A stretch of 64,000 nucleotides of DNA from Curvibacter sp. PD_MW3 (GCA_002633085.1 NSIV01000003.1:124001-188000); one strand, 5' to 3'; shown: positions 11,166 to 20,239, numbered from the stretch's first letter. Translations and numbers: made by a program. The notes: generated by a model not told the origin, from the letters alone.

Positions 11166-12572
11166 ATGCTCGCACGACACAAGGAACCGATTGCCGCCAT
11201 TGCCACCGCCCCCGGGCGCGGGGCCGTGGGCATCGTGCGCGTGAGCGGCCAAAATCTGGAGAGCCTGATCGCGGCTGTGTGCGGCAACGCCTTGAGCCCC
11301 AGGCACGCAACCTACCTTCCTTTTAAGGACCGGCAAGGCGCGCCACTGGACCACGGCCTTGCAATCCATTTTCCGGGCCCCCATTCCTACACCGGGGAGG
11401 ACGTGTTGGAGTTGCAGGCACATGGTGGACCAGTGGTGCTGCAGCTGTTGCTGGCGCGCTGTCTCGAAGCAGCAACGGAAATCGATCCTGCCACGGGGCA
11501 GGCACGCTTGCCCGGTCTGCGTGTGGCCAAACCCGGCGAGTTCACGGAACGCGCATTCCTGAACGACAAGATCGATCTGGCGCAGGCCGAGGCGATTGCC
11601 GACCTGATTGATGCCAGTACCGAAGCAGCGGCACGCAGCGCCAGCCGATCGCTGGCGGGTGATTTCTCGCGTGAGATCCACACCTTGCGGGACGCGCTCA
11701 TCCACTTGCGCATGCTGGTGGAAGCCACCCTCGACTTTCCGGAAGAGGAAATTGATTTTTTGCGCAAGGCCGATGCCCAGGGACAATTGAACAAGCTGCA
11801 ACAGCAACTGGCAACGGTGTTGCAGCACGCCAAACAGGGCGCCTTGCTGCGCGAAGGCATCAAGGTCGTGATCGCCGGCCAGCCCAACGCCGGTAAAAGC
11901 TCATTGCTCAATGCCCTGGCGGGTGCGGAGCTGGCCATCGTGACGCCGGTGGAGGGCACGACGCGCGACAAGGTGCAGCAGACCATCCAGATAGAGGGCG
12001 TGCCGTTGCACGTCATCGATACGGCGGGTCTGCGTGACAGCGAAGACGAGGTGGAGAAGATCGGCATTGCCCGTGCTTGGGCAGAGATCGAAGCCGCCGA
12101 TGCCGTCCTGTTCCTGCACGATCTCACGCGAGCCGAAACGCCGAGCTACAGCGAAGCCGATGCGGCGATTGCCGTCACCTTGGCCGCCAACCTGGCGGTG
12201 CGGGTGCCGGTGCTCAATGTCTGGAACAAAACCGATGCCGATGGCATTGCTCCGCCGCCGGAGGACCTCGCCATCTCTGCCAAGACCGGAGCAGGACTGG
12301 ATGCCTTGCGTCGTCGTCTGCTGGAGATTGCCGGCTGGCAGGCCGCGCCGGAAGGCCTGTACATCGCGCGTGAGCGCCACGTACAAGCCTTGCATCGCGT
12401 GCAGACACATCTGGACATGGCTGCTCAGCACCTGGCGGCTCAGGCCCAGTCGCTTGACTTGCTGGCCGAAGAATTACGCTTGGGACAAAACGCTCTCAAT
12501 GAGATCACCGGCGAGTTCACGTCCGACGATTTGCTGGGCGTTATTTTTTCCAAATTCTGTATCGGTAAGTAA
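11166..12572 (+). CDS. mnmE: tRNA modification GTPase MnmE
   Basis: A 468-residue GTPase that, with MnmG, installs the cmnm5 group on wobble uridine. The N-terminal folate-binding domain starts [20 protein letters not shown]. The G domain has the P-loop [14 protein letters not shown], the G2 threonines (GTTRDKV), [17 protein letters not shown] and NKTD. The C-terminal FCIGK motif carries the conserved cysteine. Forty-eight bases separate it from yidC, completing the conserved cluster. Confidence 0.97.
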   Translation: MLARHKEPIAAIATAPGRGAVGIVRVSGQNLESLIAAVCGNALSPRHATYLPFKDRQGAPLDHGLAIHFPGPHSYTGEDVLELQAHGGPVVLQLLLARCLEAATEIDPATGQARLPGLRVAKPGEFTERAFLNDKIDLAQAEAIADLIDASTEAAARSASRSLAGDFSREIHTLRDALIHLRMLVEATLDFPEEEIDFLRKADAQGQLNKLQQQLATVLQHAKQGALLREGIKVVIAGQPNAGKSSLLNALAGAELAIVTPVEGTTRDKVQQTIQIEGVPLHVIDTAGLRDSEDEVEKIGIARAWAEIEAADAVLFLHDLTRAETPSYSEADAAIAVTLAANLAVRVPVLNVWNKTDADGIAPPPEDLAISAKTGAGLDALRRRLLEIAGWQAAPEGLYIARERHVQALHRVQTHLDMAAQHLAAQAQSLDLLAEELRLGQNALNEITGEFTSDDLLGVIFSKFCIGK

Positions 12573-12664
12573 GCGGGGCTGCGCGACGGGGCAAGGGCCA
12601 CTAAACTGCCTTGAGGATCCGGCGCAGAAAACAGACGTGCGTCCGGCAGTTCATGAAAGACCTT

Positions 12665-13249
12665 ATGTCCTTGCTTCCCAACTGGTTCGCCAAAAAAACA
12701 CCAGAGACGACATTGCCGCCAGAAAGTGCGGGGGCCAGACAGCAACCCGGTTCAACAGGACGCCGGCAACAACGCATGGAACGGCGCGAGTTGTTGTATG
12801 CCGTGATCCGTGAAGCCATGGTGCATGCCGGGGTGCTGACAGCCAGCTACAGTTTCAAAGTGCTGTCGCTGGAGCCGCAAGGGGGCCGCTACATCATCAT
12901 GGTGGATCTGGCGCGCGATCTTGCATTCGAATCACGGCGGCAGACCGAAGTGGAAAAGCAGATTGTTCTGCATGCCAAGGCACAACACAACATCCAGGTT
13001 TCAGCCATCTACTGGCGTGTCAATGATCGCCTCAAGGGCATGGCGCCTAAAGTGACCGTAGCGGCTGCCCCCGTGAAAACAGTGCCGCGTTTTGAGCCCA
13101 TCGGGGCCGATGAGGTGGCGGCGCTGAGGCACGCACTGGCGGTGGGCATGGCGGCCACACAAGCGTCAGGTTTTGAAGATACCGAGGTGATCGTGGCCAA
13201 AGACCCCTATCCGGTGCTGAGCCGGACCCAATACGGCGATCTGAACTGA
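12665..13249 (+). CDS. Conserved-looking hypothetical protein
   Basis: I do not recognise this 194-residue protein. It starts MSLLPNWFAKK (ATG 12665 with AAAGA upstream; an ATG at 12653 is also possible). A Pro/Gly/Gln-rich linker (about 12-40) precedes a basic segment (GRRQQRMERRELLYAVIREA), then an alternating beta/alpha region (ASYSFKVLSLEPQGGRYIIM, VSAIYWRVNDRLKG) and an acidic C-terminus ending PYPVLSRTQYGDLN. No signal peptide or membrane helix. GC and codon use match the neighbours, and it faces apt tail to tail 10 bases away. Confidence 0.75.
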   Translation: MSLLPNWFAKKTPETTLPPESAGARQQPGSTGRRQQRMERRELLYAVIREAMVHAGVLTASYSFKVLSLEPQGGRYIIMVDLARDLAFESRRQTEVEKQIVLHAKAQHNIQVSAIYWRVNDRLKGMAPKVTVAAAPVKTVPRFEPIGADEVAALRHALAVGMAATQASGFEDTEVIVAKDPYPVLSRTQYGDLN

Positions 13250-13259
13250 TTGCGCAGCT

Positions 13260-13814
13260 TCAGGCTCCAGCAAAGTCGACCAGGGTAAAGAGTTGCAGGC
13301 CTGCGGCACGCAACTTTTGCGAGCCGCCCAATTCGGGCAGGTCGACAATCGCGGCCCCTTCCATGACATGGGCACCGAGCTTTTCGAGTAATTTCTTGCC
13401 GGCCAGCATGGTGCCGCCGGTGGCGATCAGGTCATCGACCAGCAGAACACGATCGCCTGCCTTGACGGCATCCGTGTGCAGTTCAACGGTTGCGCTGCCA
13501 TATTCGAGTTCATAGGTCTCCTCCACGGTGGTGAAGGGCAGTTTGCCTTTCTTGCGGATCGGGATGAAGCCGACCGCGAGTTCGTAGGCAATGACCGAAC
13601 CGAGGATGAAACCACGCGCATCGAGGCCCGCCACCACATCGGGTCGCGTCCCCGGGTCCATGTAGCGGTGCACAAACGCGTCGACCATGACACGAAACAC
13701 CTTTGGATCCTGCAGCAGCGGAGTGATGTCCCGAAATTGCACACCGGGAGCGGGCCAGTTGGGAACGGTCCGAATATGGCGTCGCAGATAGTCGTTGATG
13801 TTGCGGTCTTGCAT
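13260..13814 (-). CDS. apt: Adenine phosphoribosyltransferase
   Basis: A 184-residue purine salvage enzyme converting adenine and PRPP to AMP. The PRPP loop is [14 protein letters not shown] (about residues 120-133). Upstream are the APT-type hallmark [14 protein letters not shown] and the flexible loop IRKKGKLP. The N-terminus ([20 protein letters not shown]) and the length are typical. It is transcribed in the same direction as the upstream antiporter gene, 61 bases away. Confidence 0.96.
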   Translation of the reverse strand: MQDRNINDYLRRHIRTVPNWPAPGVQFRDITPLLQDPKVFRVMVDAFVHRYMDPGTRPDVVAGLDARGFILGSVIAYELAVGFIPIRKKGKLPFTTVEETYELEYGSATVELHTDAVKAGDRVLLVDDLIATGGTMLAGKKLLEKLGAHVMEGAAIVDLPELGGSQKLRAAGLQLFTLVDFAGA

Positions 13815-13875
13815 GAGTCACCTGTGAATCATCGTTGTGTGTGCCTGGCCGTGAGGGGGACTGCGCGGCGCAGCA

Positions 13876-15861
13876 TCAGCCTTTGAGCAGCTTGTCCTCC
13901 ACCATGGCCAGGGCCTCGGCCCGGCCGGAGAGTACCAGTGTGTCGCCGCTTTCCAGCAGCAGCTCTTGGGTTGGTGCCAGATTCTTGCCGTTATGGCGAC
14001 GCAGGTTGACGACGCGGGCATCGGGTATCAGCTGCGCGAGTGCGCTGAGCGGCTGGCCGATGACACGCGCCGCGGCCGGCAAGGTGATGCTGGAAAGACG
14101 CTCCTGCGTGCCTTCATCCACTGCACTGTCGTCGGCACCGTGGAAATAGCCGCGCAGCAGGTTGTAGCGCGCATCGCGCTGGTCCTGCACGATGCGGATC
14201 ACGCGGCGCATCGGTACCCCCACCAGCGCCAGCGCGTGGCTGGCCAGCATGAGCGAGCCCTCAATGGCTTCCGGCACGACTTCGGTGGCCCCGGCGGCGC
14301 GCAGCTTGTCGAGCGCATGATCGTCCTGTGTGCGCACGATGACCGGCACCTGCGGTGCATGTGCGCGGACATTGGCCAGCACCTTCATGGCGCCCGGTAC
14401 ATCCAGGTAGGTGATGACGACGGCGCTGGCCCGGCTCAAACCGGCGGCACTCAGCGCCTGCAGCCGTGCGGCATCTCCGAACACCACGCTGTTGCCCGCG
14501 GCGGCGGCCTGGTGGACGCGGTCCGGATCGAGGTCAAGGGCCATGTAGGGAATCTTCTCGCCCTCCAGCATGCGCGCCAGGTTCTGGCCGCAACGGCCAT
14601 AACCGCAGATGATCACGTGCTTGCTGGTGTTGATGGATTTGCGGGCGATATTGGTCATCTGCAATGACTGCTGCAGCCATTCGCTGGCGACCAGTTTCAT
14701 CACAATCCGGTTGCTGTAGGCGATCACGAACGGTGTTGCCAACATCGACAGCACCATGGACGCCAGAATCGGGTTGAGCAGGGCCGCATCCAGCAGGCCT
14801 TTTTCGTGCGACAGCGACAACAGCACAAAGCCGAATTCACCGGCCTGTGCCAGGTAAAGCCCGGTACGCAGAGCCACGCCCATGGAGGCGCCCATGAGGC
14901 GGGTCAGCAAGGTGATCAGCGAGAGCTTGAGCACCAAGGACAGTGCGATGAGCATCAGTACCAGGGGCCAGCGCTGCAGGAGGATGTGCCAGTCCAGCAG
15001 CATGCCGATGGTGATGAAGAACAGCCCCAGCAACACATCGTGGAAGGGGCGGATATCGGTCTCCACCTGTTGCTTGTACTCGGTCTCCGAGATCAGCATG
15101 CCGGCGATGAAGGCACCCAGGGCCAAGCTCAGACCGGCCAGCTCAGTCAGCCAGGCCAAGCCGAGTGTGACCAGCAGCAGGGTGAGCATGAAAAGCTCGT
15201 TGCTCTTGTGTCGGGCCACCTGCGTGAGCGACCAGCGCATCAGGCGTTGGCCACCCATCAGCAGCAAGGCCAGCAGCACCACCGCCTTGAGCAAGGCAAG
15301 ACCCAGGGCTGTGAACATTTCATTGGCCGGGCTGCCCAGCGCCGGGATCAGCACCAGCAATGGCACCACGGCCAGATCCTGGAACAGCAGGATGCCCATG
15401 ACGCGCTTGCCGTGTTCACTTTCCAGTTCCAGGCGCTCGGCCATCATCTTGACCACAATGGCCGTGCTGCTCATGGCCATGACGCCGGACAGGGCCAGTG
15501 CCGTCTGCCAGCTGATTTTCCAGAGCGAAGGCAGCAGCCAGTTCAGCAAGAAAGCACCCAGCACCGTGAGCACCATGGTCAGCAGTACCTGCAGCAAGCC
15601 CAGACCGAACACATGGCGGCGCATCGAGCGCAGCTTGGGCAGGTTGAACTCCAGGCCGATGGCGAACATCAGGAACACCACGCCGAATTCGGCCAGGTGG
15701 CGCACGCCAGCGGAATTCTGTGCCAGCGCCAGCGCATTGGGGCCAATCACCACGCCAACCACCAGATACCCCAGCATCGGGGGGAGTTTCAGGCTGCGAA
15801 ACACCACCACACCGAGTACGGCGGCCAGCAGGTAAATGAGGGTGAGTTCAAGCGCACTCAT
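13876..15861 (-). CDS. CPA2 monovalent cation:proton antiporter (KefB/KefC type)
   Basis: A 661-residue protein. The first ~390 residues contain about 12 hydrophobic helices of the Na+/H+ exchanger fold (LPPMLGYLVVGVVIGP, FLMFAIGLEF, MAMSSTAIVVKMM). A TrkA-N nucleotide-binding domain follows (VIICGYGRCGQNLARMLEGE, about 415-535), then a TrkA-C domain (about 575-660). This matches glutathione-regulated potassium efflux systems; without a KefF/KefG partner nearby, KefB versus KefC cannot be decided. It is divergent from kdsD with 44 bases between. Confidence 0.9.
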   Translation of the reverse strand: MSALELTLIYLLAAVLGVVVFRSLKLPPMLGYLVVGVVIGPNALALAQNSAGVRHLAEFGVVFLMFAIGLEFNLPKLRSMRRHVFGLGLLQVLLTMVLTVLGAFLLNWLLPSLWKISWQTALALSGVMAMSSTAIVVKMMAERLELESEHGKRVMGILLFQDLAVVPLLVLIPALGSPANEMFTALGLALLKAVVLLALLLMGGQRLMRWSLTQVARHKSNELFMLTLLLVTLGLAWLTELAGLSLALGAFIAGMLISETEYKQQVETDIRPFHDVLLGLFFITIGMLLDWHILLQRWPLVLMLIALSLVLKLSLITLLTRLMGASMGVALRTGLYLAQAGEFGFVLLSLSHEKGLLDAALLNPILASMVLSMLATPFVIAYSNRIVMKLVASEWLQQSLQMTNIARKSINTSKHVIICGYGRCGQNLARMLEGEKIPYMALDLDPDRVHQAAAAGNSVVFGDAARLQALSAAGLSRASAVVITYLDVPGAMKVLANVRAHAPQVPVIVRTQDDHALDKLRAAGATEVVPEAIEGSLMLASHALALVGVPMRRVIRIVQDQRDARYNLLRGYFHGADDSAVDEGTQERLSSITLPAAARVIGQPLSALAQLIPDARVVNLRRHNGKNLAPTQELLLESGDTLVLSGRAEALAMVEDKLLKG

Positions 15862-15905
15862 ACCCTGATACTAGCAAGAGCAAGCGTGCCCGATAAAATC
15901 ACAGC

Positions 15906-16907
15906 ATGACCCCACCCAAAACCCCGGACCGGCCGTTCGATGCCGACAAGGCGCTGCAACTCGCCCGCGAGACGCTGGAGATCGAAGCCGCCGCTGTGCT
16001 CGGTCTGCGCCAGCGCATCGGCGACGCCTTTGCCCAGGCGGTCGCACGGATGCTGCAGGTGGAAGGACGTGTGGTGGTCATGGGCATGGGCAAGAGTGGC
16101 CACATTGGTCGCAAGATGGTTGCGACACTGGCCTCGACCGGGACCCCCGCCATGTTTGTCCATCCGGCGGAAGCCAGCCATGGTGATCTGGGCATGATCA
16201 AGACCACCGACCTGGTGCTGGCCATTTCCAACAGTGGTGAGTCGGACGAGCTCACCGCCATCCTGCCTGTGCTCAAGCGCCTGGGCGTTCCGCTGATTGC
16301 GATGACGGGTCATCTGGACTCGACGCTGGCCCGCCATGCCGACCTGGCGCTCGACAGCGGTGTCGAAAAAGAAGCCTGCCCCTTGAACCTGGCGCCGACG
16401 GCCAGCACCACGGCGCAGCTGGCCCTGGGTGATGCACTGGCGGTTGCGCTGCTCGATGCGCGCGGTTTCAAAGCCGAAGACTTCGCACGTTCCCACCCTG
16501 GCGGCGCGCTGGGGCGCAAGTTGCTGACCCTGGTGGAGGACGTCATGCGTAGCGGCGAAGCCGTGCCGAAGGTGGCCCCTGAGGCAGGCTTCAGCGAAGT
16601 AATGCGCGAAATGAGCGCCAAAGGCCTGGGCGCCACGGCGATCGTCGACGCACAAGACCGGGTGCTGGGCATCTTCACCGACGGCGATCTGCGCCGCCTG
16701 CTGGAAAAGGGCGTGGATCTGCGCACCGGCTCCGCCGGGCAGTTCATGCATCCTGATCCGGTCACCATTACTGCGGACGCGCTAGCGGTGGAGGCGGCTG
16801 AACGGATGGAGTTGCGAAGCATCACCAGTGTGCTGGTGGTCGACGCCGAGGGGCGCTTGTGCGGTGCACTGAACAGCAACGACCTGATGCGTGCCAAGGT
16901 GATCTGA
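15906..16907 (+). CDS. kdsD: D-arabinose 5-phosphate isomerase
   Basis: A 333-residue SIS-plus-CBS enzyme interconverting ribulose 5-phosphate and arabinose 5-phosphate, the first step of Kdo synthesis for lipopolysaccharide. The SIS domain has VVMGMGKSGHIGRKMVATLA and SNSGESDELTAILP; FARSHPGGALGRKLL closes it. Two CBS repeats fill residues ~215-333 (EDVMRSGEAVPKV; FMHPDPVTITADA). The stop TGA overlaps the kdsC ATG by one base. Confidence 0.95.
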   Translation: MTPPKTPDRPFDADKALQLARETLEIEAAAVLGLRQRIGDAFAQAVARMLQVEGRVVVMGMGKSGHIGRKMVATLASTGTPAMFVHPAEASHGDLGMIKTTDLVLAISNSGESDELTAILPVLKRLGVPLIAMTGHLDSTLARHADLALDSGVEKEACPLNLAPTASTTAQLALGDALAVALLDARGFKAEDFARSHPGGALGRKLLTLVEDVMRSGEAVPKVAPEAGFSEVMREMSAKGLGATAIVDAQDRVLGIFTDGDLRRLLEKGVDLRTGSAGQFMHPDPVTITADALAVEAAERMELRSITSVLVVDAEGRLCGALNSNDLMRAKVI

Positions 16908-17452
16908 TGACGCCGGCACTGAACTTTCCCCCGGAGCTGTTGCTCAAGGCCCAGGGCATCCGCGTTGCCTTCTTTGATGTCGATGGTGTGCTGACCGATG
17001 GCGGTCTGTATATTTCCGAGGCCGGCGAGACGCTCAAGCGCTTCCACACGCTGGATGGCCATGGCCTCAAATTGCTGCAGCGCGCCGGCATCACGCCGGC
17101 GGTGATCACCGGGCGTGACAGCCAGGCCTTGCGAGTTCGCCTGCAGGCGCTGGGCATCGTCCATGCGCATTTTGGAACCGAGACCAAGCGACCGGCGGCA
17201 GAGCAAGTCCTGCAGACGCTCGGCCTGGACTGGACGCAGGCTGCCGCGATCGGCGACGATTGGCCCGATCTGGCGGTCATGCGGCGTTGTGCGTTTGCTT
17301 GCGCGCCGCTGAACGCGCATGCGGAGGCACGGGCCGTGGCCCACCACGTGACACGGGCCCGCGGTGGAGACGGTGCCGCGCGCGAGTTCTGCGATGTGCT
17401 TCTGATGGCCAGTGGCCGTTATGCTGACCTGCTCGCGGAGTGGCAACAGTGA
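16907..17452 (+). CDS. kdsC: 3-deoxy-D-manno-octulosonate 8-phosphate phosphatase
   Basis: A 181-residue HAD phosphatase that releases phosphate from Kdo-8-P. The nucleophile motif is AFFDVDGVLTDGGLY, motif II is VITGRDS, and the metal-binding motif is GDDWPDLAVM (DDxxD type). Length and lack of a cap domain fit the KdsC tetramer family. The start at 16907 overlaps the kdsD stop (TGATG), and the stop overlaps the lptC GTG start. Confidence 0.95.
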   Translation: MTPALNFPPELLLKAQGIRVAFFDVDGVLTDGGLYISEAGETLKRFHTLDGHGLKLLQRAGITPAVITGRDSQALRVRLQALGIVHAHFGTETKRPAAEQVLQTLGLDWTQAAAIGDDWPDLAVMRRCAFACAPLNAHAEARAVAHHVTRARGGDGAAREFCDVLLMASGRYADLLAEWQQ

Positions 17453-18066
17453 TCCGCTTGTTGCGCGCGACCTGGGATCGCATCTCGATCTATCTACCCA
17501 TCATCCTGATGGGCGTGCTGGCCCTTGGGACCTACTGGCTGGTGCGCAGCACGCCCGTGTTCGAGGCGCCTGCCCCGGACCAGCCGGCCAAGCATGAGCC
17601 GGATTACTTCATGCATCAGTTCTCGGTCAAGACGTTTGATGTCTCGGGCCGCCTGAAAAGCGAGATTTTCGGCACCGAGGCGCGCCACTATCCGGACACC
17701 GATACGCTGGAGATCGACAAGGCGCGCATCCGCTCCTTCAGCAGCAAGGGGCGCCTGACTACTGCCACTGCCAATCGGGCGCTCACCAACAGTGACAATT
17801 CGGAGGTGCAACTCATCGGCAACGCCTTGGTGGTGCGCGACCCCTTTGTCGAAACATCGGGCGAAACGATCCCGCGCATGAGCTACCACGGTGAATTTCT
17901 GCATGCCTACATGGACACCGAGATTGTCAAATCGCACAAGCCGGTCGAATTGACGCGTGGCAATGACCGGTTCACGGCCAACAGCATGGAGTTCGACAAC
18001 GTCGATCAGATCATGCAATTGCACGGTCGGGTGCGCGGCACGCTGGTGCCGGATCCCAAGAAATAA
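17449..18066 (+). CDS. lptC: LPS export protein LptC
   Basis: A 205-residue bitopic membrane protein. A single N-terminal helix (IYLPIILMGVLALGTYWLV) anchors a periplasmic beta-jellyroll domain with MHQFSVKTFDVSGRLKSEI and the C-terminal LHGRVRGTL. It passes LPS from LptB2FG to LptA. I chose the GTG at 17449 because GGAG (17437-17440) sits 8 bases upstream and the codon overlaps the kdsC stop as GTGA; a GTG at 17440 is also open. The usual next genes lptA, lptB and rpoN do not follow. Confidence 0.92.
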   Translation: MIRLLRATWDRISIYLPIILMGVLALGTYWLVRSTPVFEAPAPDQPAKHEPDYFMHQFSVKTFDVSGRLKSEIFGTEARHYPDTDTLEIDKARIRSFSSKGRLTTATANRALTNSDNSEVQLIGNALVVRDPFVETSGETIPRMSYHGEFLHAYMDTEIVKSHKPVELTRGNDRFTANSMEFDNVDQIMQLHGRVRGTLVPDPKK

Positions 18067-18071
18067 GCCTG

Positions 18072-18848
18072 ATGCGCAAGCTGGCCTTTATCACCGGCGC
18101 CTCCAGTGGCATCGGCCAGGCGCTGGCCAAGCGGTTTCACCAGGCCGGTTATCGGCTGGCGCTGGTGGGGCGCCGCACGCAGGAGATCGAATCATGGTGC
18201 AGGCAGCTTGAAATAAGCGCAGATAGCTATCAAATATATAGCGCCAATGTGGCAGATATCGACAGCATCGTGGCGGCAGGACGGGCATGCCTGGCGGCGC
18301 AAGGCGTGCCCGATGTGGTGGTGGCGAATGCCGGCATCAGCATCGGCATGGACACGGCCGAGCGGCCGGATCTGGATGTGATGGTGCAGACCCTGGCAAC
18401 CAATAACATCGGCTTGGCCGCCACCTTCCATCCTTTCATCGACGCGATGGTGCAGCGTGGCGGCGGTCGCCTGGTGGGTATGGCCAGCGTGTCAGGTATC
18501 CGCGGTCTGCCCGGCCACGGAGCCTACTGTGCCAGCAAGGCCGGCGTGATCAGTTATTGCGAGAGCTTGCGTGGCGAATTGCGTGCTAGTGGCGTGAAGG
18601 TGGTGACATTAAGCCCGGGTTATATCGACACACCACTGACGCGGCAGAACCGTTATGCCATGCCCTTTCTGATGAGTGCCGAGGCTTTTGCCGAACGCGC
18701 GTACCGAGCGATCGAGGCCGGGGCAAGTTACTGCGTCATCCCGTGGCAGATGGGCGTGGTCGCCAAACTGCTGCGCTTGCTGCCCAATGCCTGGTTCGAT
18801 CGCTTGCTGGCAGGCCGTCCGCGCAAGCACCGCCGTACCGACGCCTGA
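18072..18848 (+). CDS. SDR family oxidoreductase
   Basis: A 258-residue classical short-chain dehydrogenase. The cofactor motif is FITGASSGIGQALA (TGxxxGIG), followed by VVVANAGIS (NAG) and catalytic S...YCASK (Tyr-x-x-x-Lys, near 157-161). The C-terminus is basic (GRPRKHRRTDA). The substrate cannot be told. It starts 5 bases after lptC, an unusual neighbour for that operon. Residues ~46-59 (EISADSYQIYSANV) coincide with a Comamonadaceae-type palindromic repeat inside the gene (see the repeat entry). Confidence 0.92.
   Translation: MRKLAFITGASSGIGQALAKRFHQAGYRLALVGRRTQEIESWCRQLEISADSYQIYSANVADIDSIVAAGRACLAAQGVPDVVVANAGISIGMDTAERPDLDVMVQTLATNNIGLAATFHPFIDAMVQRGGGRLVGMASVSGIRGLPGHGAYCASKAGVISYCESLRGELRASGVKVVTLSPGYIDTPLTRQNRYAMPFLMSAEAFAERAYRAIEAGASYCVIPWQMGVVAKLLRLLPNAWFDRLLAGRPRKHRRTDA
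18207..18250 (+). repeat. Intragenic palindromic repeat, family A
   Basis: The stretch aagcgcagatagctatcaaa and the following tatatagcgcc show the GCTAT...ATAGC inverted core and the AAGCGC flank seen in intergenic copies at 20151 and elsewhere in the window. It is AT-rich compared with the rest of the gene and lies wholly inside the SDR coding sequence, in frame. Confidence 0.55.
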
Positions 18849-18884
18849 CCCCGGAGAGCACGGGGATTTCGCGACGCTGGCATC

Positions 18885-19832
18885 ATGTCGGCCATGTTGG
18901 ATGTCGTCGTGCTTTTCTTTCTGCTCGGGGTGCTGGCGCGTTGGTTCAAGAGCGACCTGCGCCTGCCCGAAGCTCTCTACGAAACCCTCTCCATCTATCT
19001 CTTGCTCGCCATCGGGCTGAAGGGCGGCATTGAATTGAGCAAGCAGTCCCTGCTGGTGCTGGCGCCGCAGGTGGCGGCGTGTCTGGCGCTCGGCTTCACT
19101 ATTCCGTTCCTGCTGGTGCCCGTGTTGCGTCGCCTAGGCTTGAGCGCCGTGGACAGCGCGGCGCTGGCGGCGCACTACGGCTCGGTCAGCGTCGTGACCT
19201 TTGCCGTGGCCAGTAGTTATCTGCAAAAGCGCGGCGTGGCGCTGGAAAGCCATGCCGCGCTGTGGGTGGCGCTGATGGAAGCGCCGGGCCTGATTGCGGG
19301 CATTTTGCTGGCGCGCCTGGGCGCTGGCGACGCCTCGGCGCGGGTCAACTGGAAGGAGCTGGCGCACGATGTTTTCCTCGGCAAATCGGTACTGTTGTTG
19401 GCCGGCGGTCTGCTGATCGGCGCGGTGATGGGTGAGGCGGGAACGGCGTCCATCAAGAACGTCTTCATCGATCCGTTCAAGGGCGTGCTGGCGCTGTTCC
19501 TGCTGGAGCTTGGACTGGTGGCTGGCGGTCGTTTGGGCGAACTGCGGCGTTATGGTCTGCGCCTGCTCGGCTTTGCCCTGCTGGCGCCGCCGGTGCTGGC
19601 CGTGCTGGGCGCCCTGGTCGGCCGTGCTCTAGGGCTCAGCTTGGGTGGTGTGACGGTGCTGGCGACCCTGGCCGCCAGCGCCAGCTACATCGCTGCCCCC
19701 ACCGCCATGCGCATCGCCCTGCCACAGGCCAATGCGGCGCTGTCGATCACGGCGGCGCTGGGCGTGACCTTTCCGTTCAACATTGTGCTGGGCATCCCGC
19801 TGTATTTCGCGTTGGCCCAGCGCCTGGCCTGA
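18885..19832 (+). CDS. sbtA: Sodium-dependent bicarbonate transporter family permease (SbtA-like)
   Basis: A 315-residue membrane protein with about ten hydrophobic helices in two inverted halves. LYETLSIYLLLAIGLKGGIEL and YGSVSVVTFAVASSYL fit the SbtA family, which imports bicarbonate with sodium in cyanobacteria and has homologues across proteobacteria. The identification is strengthened by the PII-like gene 12 bases downstream, the sbtA-sbtB arrangement. ATG at 18885; another ATG three codons later. Confidence 0.87.
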   Translation: MSAMLDVVVLFFLLGVLARWFKSDLRLPEALYETLSIYLLLAIGLKGGIELSKQSLLVLAPQVAACLALGFTIPFLLVPVLRRLGLSAVDSAALAAHYGSVSVVTFAVASSYLQKRGVALESHAALWVALMEAPGLIAGILLARLGAGDASARVNWKELAHDVFLGKSVLLLAGGLLIGAVMGEAGTASIKNVFIDPFKGVLALFLLELGLVAGGRLGELRRYGLRLLGFALLAPPVLAVLGALVGRALGLSLGGVTVLATLAASASYIAAPTAMRIALPQANAALSITAALGVTFPFNIVLGIPLYFALAQRLA

Positions 19833-19844
19833 GGGGAGACAAAG

Positions 19845-20147
19845 ATGACCAAACACCCGAAAAAGCTGCTGGTGATCATTGCCGAGGCGGCCTTGGAAAA
19901 GCGGTTGGTGAGCGACGTGCGCCAGGCCGGCGCCCATGGTTACACCGTGCACGATGTGCGCGGCGGCAGCGGCTACGCCACGCGGGAAGGCAGCTGGGAG
20001 GCCGACCGCACCATCGAGCTCAAGGTTATCTGCGACGATGCCGTGGCCGACGCCATTGCCCGCCATGTGCTGGCGAGCTATGCCCCGCATTACGGCCTGA
20101 CCCTGTTCTTTGCCGATGTCGCTGTGCTGCGGCCCGAAAAGTTCTGA
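19845..20147 (+). CDS. sbtB: PII-like regulator of the SbtB type
   Basis: A 100-residue ferredoxin-like PII-superfamily protein. KKLLVIIAEAALEKRLVSDV and GAHGYTVHDVRGGSGYATRE correspond to the first helix and the T-loop region; it lacks the uridylylated tyrosine context of GlnB/GlnK. In cyanobacteria SbtB binds cAMP, AMP or ADP and controls SbtA. A GGGGAG Shine-Dalgarno precedes the start. It is the last gene of the kdsD-to-sbtB run and is followed by a repeat and a terminator. Confidence 0.85.
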   Translation: MTKHPKKLLVIIAEAALEKRLVSDVRQAGAHGYTVHDVRGGSGYATREGSWEADRTIELKVICDDAVADAIARHVLASYAPHYGLTLFFADVAVLRPEKF

Positions 20148-20150
20148 TTC

Positions 20151-20199
20151 TGCTATAAAAAACATAGCGCTTTGCGCATACGCTGATTGGCGTAGGCAA
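20151..20199 (+). repeat. Intergenic palindromic repeat, family A
   Basis: TGCTAT-aaaaaac-ATAGCG followed by a second inverted element (tacgctgattggcgta). It sits 3 bases after the sbtB stop and just before the terminator. The TGCTAT/ATAGC core recurs at 18207 and 33671. Confidence 0.6.
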
Positions 20200-20202
20200 C
20201 AA

Positions 20203-20224
20203 AAAAGGCCCCAAGGGGCCTTTT
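20203..20224. terminator. Bidirectional rho-independent terminator (sbtB / rbp1)
   Basis: AAAAGGCCCC (20203-20212) pairs with GGGGCCTTTT (20215-20224), leaving T-rich ends on both strands. It can end the sbtB transcript on the plus strand and the RNA-binding protein transcript on the minus strand. Confidence 0.85.
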
Positions 20225-20239
20225 CGTATCCATGACGGA

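Noticed and set aside
14806-15909. Two overlapping plus-strand frames opposite the antiporter gene
   Set aside because: Very Gln/His/Ser-rich, low-complexity text typical of antisense to membrane-protein codons; no domain.
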